Shown here piece after piece: positions 35,722 through 43,814 of a DNA stretch of 44,272 nucleotides. The notes under the pieces are model-generated. The model had not been told where the DNA came from and searched no databases. It saw only the letters and a program-made list of their open reading frames with translations. The stretch is from Bodo saltans (taxonomy: Eukaryota; Euglenozoa; Kinetoplastea; Eubodonida; Bodonidae): positions 1,167 to 45,438 of the forward strand of contig CYKH01000305.1 of NCBI GenBank assembly GCA_001460835.1. The letters are read 5' to 3'. Position numbers and translations under genes: made by a program. Numbering within the stretch: position 1 is the first letter of the stretch; every line of letters begins with the position of its first letter.

Positions 35722-36600
35722 ATGACCTCATTGTACGCTACCTATGAAGACGAGTTGAAGGACTGGCTGAAAGAAATGCAGGAAGACATCCAGAGCATTC
35801 GCCAAACTCTTCTGCGAGATCTTCCCACATACCGCGCCCCGCCTGGCACTGGACCCGGCAGCCGCATTCAAAAAATGAAAATCATAACGGAGCGTCAAGA
35901 TCAAATTCGTGAAACTATTTTGTCCATGGACCGCGAACTTGGCAGCGTAGACTTCCCCGTCTCGTTGCGTGAGGCAAGTCGCAATGGACTGCAGGAATAC
36001 AAGAAGCGAGCTCTTAACTTTGACAAAGATATTCTCAAGTTGAAGAGCGAAACGGCTACAGCGGACCGTGCCGATCTTCTTGGCTCTGGCGGCAGCGCAA
36101 GTGGAGGCGGCGCAGCTGTGGCTGGCCTGGAGGGATTAGACGAAGAAACGAAGAAACAGCGAATTCAAATGGCTCAAAACACACAGACGTTATCCAAAGG
36201 TTCAAATGCTCTCCGAGAAGCGGAGCGATACGTGACTGTAACCGAAGATATGTCCAATGAGGCGCTGAAAAACTTAGGAGAGCAAACCGCGGTGATAGGT
36301 CGTATTGCAGGAAAGACAAACGAGGCCGACGATGAACTGTCTCAGGCAAAGAAAATCCTTAGCGACATGCACAAAGAGATGATCAAAAACAAAGCTATTC
36401 TTGTTATCATCATCGGCGTGCTGTTGTTGCTGATCTTTTTGGTGATCTATATCAAGTTCAGCGGAAGCTCGTCGACATCCGACAGTACGACAACCGTCAT
36501 TATTGTTACAGGTACGCCCTCACCAGTCACCCTTCCGCCTCCACCGCCGACGACACCTGCGCCCACAAGTAACTCCTTGAGCAGCGGTTCCTCGTTCTAA
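35722..36600 (+). CDS. VTI1: Qb-SNARE, Vti1-like, with an unusual luminal tail
   Basis: The product is 292 residues. The N-terminal helical region (YATYEDELKDWLKEMQEDIQ) resembles the Vti1 N-domain. The SNARE motif spans about 148-223, with the zero-layer glutamine at Q188 (LKNLGEQTAVIG), and is followed by one membrane helix at about 225-245. Vti1 pairs with syntaxins in Golgi, endosome and vacuole fusion; that role is inferred here. The oddity is a 45-50 residue Ser/Thr/Pro-rich tail after the membrane helix (PSPVTLPPPPPTTPAP), whereas SNAREs normally end within a few residues of it. The frame extends upstream to 35620, but that part is translated pyrimidine tract, so the ATG at 35722 is chosen. 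The nearest upstream AGs are 35668-35669 and 35676-35677; a T-rich stretch then lies in the leader. Confidence 0.78.
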   Translation: MTSLYATYEDELKDWLKEMQEDIQSIRQTLLRDLPTYRAPPGTGPGSRIQKMKIITERQDQIRETILSMDRELGSVDFPVSLREASRNGLQEYKKRALNFDKDILKLKSETATADRADLLGSGGSASGGGAAVAGLEGLDEETKKQRIQMAQNTQTLSKGSNALREAERYVTVTEDMSNEALKNLGEQTAVIGRIAGKTNEADDELSQAKKILSDMHKEMIKNKAILVIIIGVLLLLIFLVIYIKFSGSSSTSDSTTTVIIVTGTPSPVTLPPPPPTTPAPTSNSLSSGSSF

Positions 36601-36785
36601 GGTAACGGCGGGACAACTCACTGAAGCAAGCGTCGTGTTTGTAGTTCTTTGCATTGCTGTAACAATCGACCGACTGTTGCTGCTGCGTCATTGTGAAGTC
36701 TTGTTTTGTTGGACTACCAACGTCTTTCGTGCTCTTAAATTTATTTTGCTTAAAATGACAAGTTAAGTTACAACGTCGCAAGGCA

Positions 36786-39700
36786 ATGATAGGCAGCGAT
36801 TCATTTCAACAAACAAACATCATTCCCATAGACACAGTGCACCAATATCGCACTTCCATAGACTTGCAGCGTTCGAAACTCATAGAAGCCTACTCTCAAC
36901 TTTTGGATAGAGTAGACGTTTCGTTGGGTGTCTTGACACGCTGTAAGAACACAATCGATAGCAGCGCCATAGATCCGTATCGATCGCCGGCTCCCGCATT
37001 ATCATCAGCGTCGCCCTTGGCGATGGTGGATGACATTGGTGCGTTGTGGTTCCACGTCCACGCGTTGCTTCACGACGCTAGAAAGATGAGCAAACTGTTG
37101 TCCCAGAACATTCCAGCTCATTTTCACTCATGTGCGTCACTGATGGCGTCTGCAGTCCTCCAGCAACAACAATGTGTCCCTGATGCCCAAGTGGCACCTA
37201 TTCATGAGGCAACCCATCAGCGTCTTAAAGAAGGGAGCATCAAGATGGCGCACACCATTCTTGCGTCTGCATGCAGCTCTCCTGTGACACAGCTTGCTGG
37301 ACGCCTTTCTGGTAGCGCCACACAGCCCTCGGCAATGAATGGGCTTTCCACTGACGGCGCCATCGGTGTGAGTTCCGCGCTTGGTACTATGACGGCCAAG
37401 AGGGATCGAAAATACCGCTTTGTGACGTTCCTTCCGCCATCTCCGCCCGACGTGGCCCAGATGTTGGCCTCCGCACCACCTATGCCACCAAGCACTCAAC
37501 AACAGCAACGCGACGTTGACGGTAACGTGATGGACCCGGTGCCACTAGTTGCAGCCGTCGTCGGCCAGATGCGAACTGGCATCGCGGTGCTTCACGGCTC
37601 CGTGCTCGTCGATCTGATAGAGCTTGTGTCACTGTTCTCACCTGTTGAGCCAGCCACCACAGTGTCCGACGCAACGGAGGCAGTGACGGTCGATCCCAAT
37701 GACATTGCGTTGAGAATCGAATCGCTGATACGCGCGTGTGATCTGCAGAGCCTTGATGGTCCCATGGCAAGCCAAACAATGGAGAGCAGCGGCATCGGTG
37801 CGTTGGCTAAGTGGGTGATTGTCCTTCCTTTTTACAGCGCATCTCCACTTCATCGTTGCATTCGCATGTTTCATCAAAGTTGCCAAGCTACGTTTGGTGT
37901 GAACCCCAACGGAACCCGCGATGCTAACGACAACATTGTGAAGATTATCAAACGTCGATGCTCCTCTCCTGTTGTGCAATCGCTTCTTATCCGAGTTGCC
38001 AAGCAATTCTTGTTTCTCCCAGGTGATGCCATGGAGAACCTCATTGGTGGCGGGAACCAACAACAGGACGCTCGATTGAGTGGTGCAGTCACAACAACGA
38101 CCGATGCTGTGCGTGGCACAAAGTTTCAAGTCTCCCTTGGGCCTTCGTTCCCTCGACAGCGCAGTCACGAGTCGCTGAACACCACCACGAATGTGAGCTA
38201 CGAGTCCACACCACGCAAGCCATATGCACCGTATCAGTCCTCTCACATCGATGACAGTGTATTGTATCATATTCTTCAAGAGATTGAGCACGCTGCGTCT
38301 GTCGGGACGCATCGAGATCCGTGGAATGTGCCGCAAAACGACGGTGATCACGACGCAACTTGTGGGTCATCACGCAAGCGGTCTAGAAGCCCTGAAGCAC
38401 GGCACGAGGCGCGTTCAGGCGAACCGCACCACCACACCGGAGGAATGGCTCCGCTCACTGTCACGCTTCGTCGGCGCAGAAGTCGTTCACTACTACCCCA
38501 TGACAGCACTGGGCCCGCAGGTACAGTGCAATCGTCTGTCGCAGCTGCTGGAGGGGACGTTGAATCTCAGGACGTGCAATTCGATGCGTCTGATGATGAC
38601 GACGATGATGAGCATCGAGCAGTTGCACTTCCACCAAGAATTGTGTTGGAACTGGCGGTTCCCCCTGAGCAGCGTTGCTACAACGAAGCTCAACATGACA
38701 AGAACGGTATCATCGCTTTCAATGCCGACACCACTGTAACAACCGCTGAAACGACGAGCGTTGAAAACACGAAAACGTTTTTGAATTTTCAAATGACAAA
38801 TTCGATTCGTGACAAACGCCGCGAAATTCAACAACTCCTGACGGCTGCACCACTCAGCCAAGCAGCTCACAACGAGCATCATGGACTTGACCAACAAAAC
38901 GAGATACCGGTGATCGCTCCCCCCGCAGGTGCTTGCGGAAAGATGGATACCGCATCTCACTATTTGAAAGCAGCGGATATTCTGCTGGTTGCGGACGGGG
39001 TCATGGAGCGAACTGAGAAATATTTAAGCTTCTGTGCCTCTGGTAAGCCCATCGTCTCTCCACGATACGTGACGGACTCTGTGTCTCGGGGCGTCTGGCT
39101 CCCACTTGATGACAAGCGTCGTGCTCTCGAGTACGAACTCTCGCCAGCACGCCGTCGCTTTCTCCTTCATGGAGCGCCGCAGCCTCCTATCGCAGTTACG
39201 GGCTGTCTGCTCGCCTCCACAGACCTGCCGCATTCTGTGTGGATTCCCTCATGTGCTGGCATCAGTGTCGCGACGCCCACAGTGCGTCCTTTCGAACAAT
39301 GGCGAGTGGTTCTGTTTGCCTCGAAACAAGTGGGCAGAGGGATCCAGTCGATCTTAGAGGCTGGGGGCTGCGCGCATATTGTCGCGGACCCGCACCCGCC
39401 TGATCTCAAGTTGTGGAAGGCGCGAGAGGCAACTCCCATCGTCTCCACACTTCCTTGTGGGGCGGTGATCGCGGAGGACGGAGGAAACAGCAGCAGCTGC
39501 TCGTCAAGCCAGCCTCTCATGCCGACTGTCGAGACCCGATGCGTGCCTCGGTGGTTGGCAGACTTTGTCCGACAGGTCGCACGAAAACCTCCGCTTCCGT
39601 CGTCAACCAACGCGGACGATGATGTCGAGGCCTCCACATGGGTAGACGTGGAGACCAGCGATTTACTGCGATGCTTCTCCGCCACGAATAAAACTCCGTA

Positions 39701-40022
39701 CGTCACGCACATCCTTGTGGAGGGGCCTCTGGTGGGCGACATGTTCGTGGCGCCGCAACAACTGCCATCCTGCTTCGTGGACGGTGATTCTATGGCGCTC
39801 AAAGCTCCAAGGAACTGTCCATCTGACGCAGGTCCTTCATGTGGCAACGAAGACCCCGCCGAGCCGTTGTCTGATGGTCGGCGAAATATCTTTTCATTGG
39901 AGCTCCTCTACCATGTGTTGTGTGTCGCGAAGCCTCACGAGTTCTGCTGGGAATCGGGAACCCTCACCGATGAAGGAGAGCGCACGCTTCCCGCTGTGTG
40001 TCGACTCGTAATGCCATCGTAA
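36786..40022 (+). CDS. BRCT-domain protein, probable DNA-damage response factor
   Basis: The product is 1078 residues. The N-terminal two thirds has no recognised domain: mixed helical stretches, low complexity, a basic Arg/Ser patch (RKRSRSPEARHEARSG) and an acidic run (SDDDDDDEH). A BRCT domain is seen at about 728-790 (ADILLVADGVMERTEKYLSF, then GKPIVSPRYVTDSVSRGVWL). It has the small-residue and hydrophobic pattern of the fold and the usual conserved Trp near its end. A second BRCT-like unit begins at about 838 (WRVVLFASKQ, then ILEAGGCAHIV), giving a tandem pair as in 53BP1/Crb2, MDC1 or PTIP. Such pairs usually bind phosphopeptides at DNA breaks in the nucleus. No nuclease, ligase or polymerase domain is present. 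The exact orthologue cannot be named. The ATG at 36786 follows T-rich sequence and AG 36763-36764. Confidence 0.7.
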   Translation: MIGSDSFQQTNIIPIDTVHQYRTSIDLQRSKLIEAYSQLLDRVDVSLGVLTRCKNTIDSSAIDPYRSPAPALSSASPLAMVDDIGALWFHVHALLHDARKMSKLLSQNIPAHFHSCASLMASAVLQQQQCVPDAQVAPIHEATHQRLKEGSIKMAHTILASACSSPVTQLAGRLSGSATQPSAMNGLSTDGAIGVSSALGTMTAKRDRKYRFVTFLPPSPPDVAQMLASAPPMPPSTQQQQRDVDGNVMDPVPLVAAVVGQMRTGIAVLHGSVLVDLIELVSLFSPVEPATTVSDATEAVTVDPNDIALRIESLIRACDLQSLDGPMASQTMESSGIGALAKWVIVLPFYSASPLHRCIRMFHQSCQATFGVNPNGTRDANDNIVKIIKRRCSSPVVQSLLIRVAKQFLFLPGDAMENLIGGGNQQQDARLSGAVTTTTDAVRGTKFQVSLGPSFPRQRSHESLNTTTNVSYESTPRKPYAPYQSSHIDDSVLYHILQEIEHAASVGTHRDPWNVPQNDGDHDATCGSSRKRSRSPEARHEARSGEPHHHTGGMAPLTVTLRRRRSRSLLPHDSTGPAGTVQSSVAAAGGDVESQDVQFDASDDDDDDEHRAVALPPRIVLELAVPPEQRCYNEAQHDKNGIIAFNADTTVTTAETTSVENTKTFLNFQMTNSIRDKRREIQQLLTAAPLSQAAHNEHHGLDQQNEIPVIAPPAGACGKMDTASHYLKAADILLVADGVMERTEKYLSFCASGKPIVSPRYVTDSVSRGVWLPLDDKRRALEYELSPARRRFLLHGAPQPPIAVTGCLLASTDLPHSVWIPSCAGISVATPTVRPFEQWRVVLFASKQVGRGIQSILEAGGCAHIVADPHPPDLKLWKAREATPIVSTLPCGAVIAEDGGNSSSCSSSQPLMPTVETRCVPRWLADFVRQVARKPPLPSSTNADDDVEASTWVDVETSDLLRCFSATNKTPYVTHILVEGPLVGDMFVAPQQLPSCFVDGDSMALKAPRNCPSDAGPSCGNEDPAEPLSDGRRNIFSLELLYHVLCVAKPHEFCWESGTLTDEGERTLPAVCRLVMPS

Positions 40023-40265
40023 ACGTGTGGGTGCATTTTTCCCTTGGGCACGTGGAGCAAGCTTAGGCGTCTTTTTGTTTCGATATTGAGTTTCTATGGA
40101 TTCATTGCAGTTTTTTTTTCTCGGTGTGGGAGACTTTTACTGCTCGCAGCATTAGTTTTGTATGTACAAAATTATCGATGTAGTCTTGTCCCACCCTTTT
40201 GACTCGTACTGATTGGAATGTTTGGAGAAACTACCACCCAGAAAGCCACATAGTGTTTCCAAGAC

Positions 40266-41306
40266 ATGTGCATGTCAGCGCAAGATGAGCATTCAGGAGG
40301 CAGCAGACGTTGTACAATGGCGCGATGCTGGACGACGTTCAAAGCGCTCACAACTGTTTCTGCGATTGCGTTTGGTATTGTGTGCATCGTCTTGATGCCT
40401 GACTACCGAATCTACGGAGCCTTCTTTGTGTGTCAAGCGCTGATTGTGTATTTCCAACTATGGAGATTTTCGCCTTGTGATCGAAGTCGAGTCGACGCGA
40501 TCGTGGCGGAGCGCATGGAAGAGTTTCTCTTGACATCTCCGGGGAAATATCAACGACGGCGCCAAGAGGAACAACGTCGCCACCGCAGCGCGCCAACCCA
40601 CAAATCACACTCACCGCGACGTCCTCGAGAAGAACCTAGCGACATCGAATCGGAATCTGACAAGTCTGTTGAGCGACACGCAAACAAATCCAAGAAGAAG
40701 CAGAGTAGCAAAACCAATATGTCGCAGGCCAGTGTGAAGGCAAAGAAAGGAAAACACCATCAGCGTCATTCTTCAACGGATGGCGAAGGTCACGGTCCGT
40801 TAGAAGACGAGCGCACTCCCACACGACCGACTCGAACATCATCATTTCACTTGGACCCCTCTGCTATGCTGCACGCACCATACGGGGGCAGTCCGTCGGT
40901 GTTATGCCCCGCGCCTCCACAAGGATACAGTCCCCACCCACACCATGCTCAACAGCTGATTGCGCCCTATCACCACGCATCCCCCCTACCAGTTCACCAA
41001 CTCACTCCACAACAACACTCCCCTCATCACATATGGACGACCGAGGCGTCGCTGCAAAGCCCACGCTACGCGCCAATGGTGGTGCCGCGTCACGTGAGCA
41101 GTCGTGGCTCTCCCTCGATTTTGATGGGCAATGTCCGAGGTCGATCTCCCTACACCGGTGGTGGTGAGGGCGGTGCCACCGCGCCATCGCCCTCCTCCAC
41201 GAAACGTCGTGCATTGCGGCAAATAGTGTCTGGCGATGAAGATGATGACGGAGGCGACGACATCTTAGCCCGGCCATATGTGCTTGAGATGGGGTTCAAC
41301 GGGTAG
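40266..41306 (+). CDS. Two-helix membrane protein with a long basic and His/Pro-rich tail
   Basis: The product is 346 residues from the first ATG; ATG codons at 40272 and 40317 are alternatives in the same frame, and no acceptor clearly decides between them. Two hydrophobic helices are near the N-terminus (LTTVSAIAFGIVCIVLM and YGAFFVCQALIVYFQLW), separated by a short loop. The long tail is first Arg/Lys/Glu/Ser-rich and then Pro/His/Ser-rich, with an acidic patch near the end (SGDEDDDGGDD). No family was recognised. A hairpin membrane anchor with a cytoplasmic disordered tail is the simplest reading. Several SPR/SPH/RSP sites could be phosphorylated. Confidence 0.6.
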   Translation: MCMSAQDEHSGGSRRCTMARCWTTFKALTTVSAIAFGIVCIVLMPDYRIYGAFFVCQALIVYFQLWRFSPCDRSRVDAIVAERMEEFLLTSPGKYQRRRQEEQRRHRSAPTHKSHSPRRPREEPSDIESESDKSVERHANKSKKKQSSKTNMSQASVKAKKGKHHQRHSSTDGEGHGPLEDERTPTRPTRTSSFHLDPSAMLHAPYGGSPSVLCPAPPQGYSPHPHHAQQLIAPYHHASPLPVHQLTPQQHSPHHIWTTEASLQSPRYAPMVVPRHVSSRGSPSILMGNVRGRSPYTGGGEGGATAPSPSSTKRRALRQIVSGDEDDDGGDDILARPYVLEMGFNG

Positions 41307-41540
41307 AGCATGTGTGAATGAATCATGTGGTGCATTTCCACAAGAATGAATCCTTCCCCACTCTTTTGCTCTCGTTTGATCTGCTGGTTTGTATTTCTTC
41401 CTTCCCGTTGGTCCGTCTTATCATAGATGCAAAAAAGTACAATCCCACAGACTGGCTTTTTAAATTTTTGACTGTTTTTGACAGTATTGCGTAATTCTGC
41501 ATTCTTCCACTCTTTTGGTTACTATGTCGTTGCGTTGAGG

Positions 41541-41560
41541 GTTTCGTTTACTTTTTGAAG
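41541..41560 (+). promoter_or_regulatory. Trans-splice acceptor for CSL4
   Basis: A short T/C-rich tract ends at AG 41559-41560, with the CSL4 ATG 17 bases downstream at 41577. Confidence 0.55.
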
Positions 41561-41576
41561 AACACTACAAAACTAC

Positions 41577-42455
41577 ATGACACCAATTCTACTTGCCGAG
41601 GGACAACACGTCATACCCGGAGACGTGCTCGTCTTAACCCACGATGGGCTAGCGGAGACTGAGGATATCAACAACGCAGTCAACGCAGGCGCTGGTGCCG
41701 TTATTCGTCGCTGCCTTCGTCGAGGTCGTGATGCTGATGCGCCGACTGCACTGGAGCGTCGGGTGATTGCGACCCGTGTCGGTATTGTCCACTGGTCGGA
41801 GGACGGACAGGAGGTCAGTGTTGTAAGCAAGGCCGCTGTTCCCCTTGCAGCACCTTCACCTGTACCTGCAGTAATTGCCGCTGCCCTAACTACCGCGAGC
41901 GAAGTGACGTCGTCCTCGGCCGTCACTGCGTCTATTCTCCGAGACGCTGCGCTGGGTGCCAAGTCTGGTGACACAATTCACCTCCGCGTCACTCGCATCA
42001 CCCCCACCTTTGCGTCTGGAGATGTGATTGCGATCCGGGGCCAATGGTGCTGCAACCGTACAGGCGCTTTCTCTGGATTTCGTGGGATGCTTCGAGCGGA
42101 GGACATCAAGCCGTTCAAGCCGACGAAAGATAAGCTGCTTGCTGATCCTCCGGCAGAGAGCATGAGACCTGGCGATGTTGTCGTGGCAACTGTCATCTCC
42201 CAAACAGATGCCAAAGTGTACCAACTCAGCACTGTGGCGGAACACTGCGGCGTCATTGAGTCCACCGTCCCCGCCGAGGAGAGCGACGGTCACCGGGCAC
42301 AGAAAGAATCGGATGATATTGCTGCTGCCACGATCCCGAGTGTGCGGCCAACAAAGAAACGCATTGCACTGCTCCCTGTGCCCTACAAGCGCACCATTAT
42401 GAAGCACCCTGTGACGGGTGCAACGTACAAGAAGTGGACCCCGTTAGTCCAATAA
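41577..42455 (+). CDS. CSL4: RNA exosome subunit CSL4 (EXOSC1)
   Basis: The product is 292 residues. The N-terminal domain contains a VIPGDVLVL segment like the CSL4 amino-terminal beta domain. It is followed by an S1-type RNA-binding region at about 130-225: HLRVTRITPTFASGDVIAI, FRGMLRAEDI, then MRPGDVVVATVISQTDAKVY and LSTVAEHCGVIES. The FRGxxRxEDI ... RPGDxVxAxVIS ... TAExxxGV order is the CSL4 signature. CSL4 is one of the three S1/KH cap proteins that sit on the ring of the RNA exosome, guiding RNA into the 3'-5' degradation and processing channel in nucleus and cytoplasm. The Ala/Val-rich linker (about 85-110) and the C-terminal basic tail are extra relative to the human protein (195 residues). 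Confidence 0.85.
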   Translation: MTPILLAEGQHVIPGDVLVLTHDGLAETEDINNAVNAGAGAVIRRCLRRGRDADAPTALERRVIATRVGIVHWSEDGQEVSVVSKAAVPLAAPSPVPAVIAAALTTASEVTSSSAVTASILRDAALGAKSGDTIHLRVTRITPTFASGDVIAIRGQWCCNRTGAFSGFRGMLRAEDIKPFKPTKDKLLADPPAESMRPGDVVVATVISQTDAKVYQLSTVAEHCGVIESTVPAEESDGHRAQKESDDIAAATIPSVRPTKKRIALLPVPYKRTIMKHPVTGATYKKWTPLVQ

Positions 42456-42506
42456 CACAAAGATGTCGCTAACCACTCTCGAGACGGACCAACATAAGCA
42501 TTCATT

Positions 42507-42592
42507 TTCGCTTTTCCTTTCTTTTTTGTCTTTATCTCTTTTTATCATTCTCGATCAACTACGCGTCTTTGTTTCCCCACTTGTCACACGAG
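42507..42592 (+). promoter_or_regulatory. Trans-splice acceptor for the second ketoacyl-CoA reductase
   Basis: A long T/C-rich stretch (42507-42585) ends at the first AG at 42591-42592. The ATG at 42617 follows after 24 bases and excludes the upstream non-ATG extension of the frame to 42569. Confidence 0.6.
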
Positions 42593-42616
42593 GACGTTTT
42601 ATCGCACTTATTACAA

Positions 42617-43576
42617 ATGACCTCTGTTGAGAGCCACGGCTGCTGCGGAATTACCTGCGCGTTGACTGCCGTTGGTGCCGTCGCTGCCGTTTACCTCGTC
42701 GCGCGCTTCGTGCAGTTCCTTAGCTTGCAGTTTGCGTCGCCGAATCTCAAGCAGAAGTACGCCAAGGCGGGCACCTGGGCCGTCGTCACCGGCGCCAGTG
42801 AGGGCATCGGCCAGGCGCTCGCGCTGGACTTCGCGAAGCGCGGCTTTAACGTGTGCGTGATTGCGCGCAGCAAGGACAAGCTCGCGTCGGTCGTGGAGGA
42901 GATCGAGAAGAAGAAGGTGCAGGGCAAGGCGATCTCGTTCGACTTCTCGACCGCGTCGTCGCACGACTACAAGAAGCTGTTCAACGAGCTGGACGCGATC
43001 GAGCTTGCAGTCCTTGTCAACAACGTTGGTGTCAACTACACATACGCAAATTACTTCGACGAAGTCGATATTGAGGAGGACCTTCGCATTCTGAAGGTGA
43101 ACTGCGAGGCACAGCTGCAGATGACCAAGTATGCCGTCCGTCGCCTTCGCCCCAAGAAGAGCGGAGCCATCATTTCCCTTTCGTCCTTCACCGCCACCAC
43201 CCCCAGCCCACTCCTCTCCACCTACACTGCCACCAAGAGCTTCAACTACGGCTTCTCGAACTCCTTGGCATTTGAGCTCCAGGGCACCGGTATCGATGTC
43301 CTGACGGTTACCCCCAACCTTGTGATCAGCCGCATGACTTCTGGTGTGAGCACCAAGGCCCCTAAGCCTTCCTTCTTGAAGGTCTCTGCTAGCGCCATGG
43401 CCCGTCAGACTCTCAACGCTCTTGGCACCACCAAGGTTACCTCCGGCCACCGCAACCACGCTATCATCGAGGGCGTGCTGTCTTTCCTCCCTGTCGACTT
43501 CGTCGGAAATCAGATTCTGAAGATGCACAAGGATATTAAGAAGCGCGCTGAGCGCAAGCTGCAGCAAGGTAAGTAA
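42617..43576 (+). CDS. KCR: Very-long-chain 3-ketoacyl-CoA reductase (SDR), copy 2
   Basis: The product is 319 residues, a paralogue of the protein at 34510-35535. A hydrophobic N-terminal anchor (ALTAVGAVAAVYLVARFVQF) precedes the NADPH loop TGASEGIG at 58-65. NNVG is at 135-138, the Ser lies in IISLSSFTA, and the active-site pair is Y203-TAT-K207. The Lys-rich tail (KRAERKLQQGK) suggests ER retention. It should catalyse the same step of fatty-acid elongation, perhaps with another chain length. Codon use is distinctive: from about 42720 to 43010 nearly every third base is G or C, with strong GCG/TCG/CTG use. The later part uses TCC, ACC and CTC plus more T-ending codons. This differs from copy 1 and from neighbouring genes, and leaves a long antisense frame open by composition alone. 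Confidence 0.88.
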   Translation: MTSVESHGCCGITCALTAVGAVAAVYLVARFVQFLSLQFASPNLKQKYAKAGTWAVVTGASEGIGQALALDFAKRGFNVCVIARSKDKLASVVEEIEKKKVQGKAISFDFSTASSHDYKKLFNELDAIELAVLVNNVGVNYTYANYFDEVDIEEDLRILKVNCEAQLQMTKYAVRRLRPKKSGAIISLSSFTATTPSPLLSTYTATKSFNYGFSNSLAFELQGTGIDVLTVTPNLVISRMTSGVSTKAPKPSFLKVSASAMARQTLNALGTTKVTSGHRNHAIIEGVLSFLPVDFVGNQILKMHKDIKKRAERKLQQGK

Positions 43577-43690
43577 AGGGAAGCGGTTCGTGTTTGAAGC
43601 CGAGTTAACTATGAGTGATTATGTTATCCTTGACGAATATTGCTGGAGGAGATGGAAACGATTTTGATTGATAACCAATATACCAACCAA

Positions 43691-43760
43691 TTCTCCTTGT
43701 GTTTCTTTACTTTTTTGTGTCCTCTCCTTTTTTTTCCATTGGAACTTGACCGTGCTAAAG
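43691..43760 (+). promoter_or_regulatory. Trans-splice acceptor for the C-type-lectin-like gene
   Basis: A long T/C-rich tract (43691-43739, including an eight-T run) is followed by the first AG at 43759-43760. The ATG at 43815 is 54 bases downstream. Confidence 0.55.
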
Positions 43761-43814
43761 GGAAGGGATAAAGGGCCTGAGACCACCTCCGCAGTGCAGC
43801 ACAACGCAAAGCAA

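Noticed and set aside
42611-43567. 318-codon antisense frame opposite the second ketoacyl-CoA reductase
   Set aside because: It is opened by the very high GC third positions of the sense gene. The sense strand has all SDR motifs; the antisense product is low-complexity Leu/Val/Gly/Arg.
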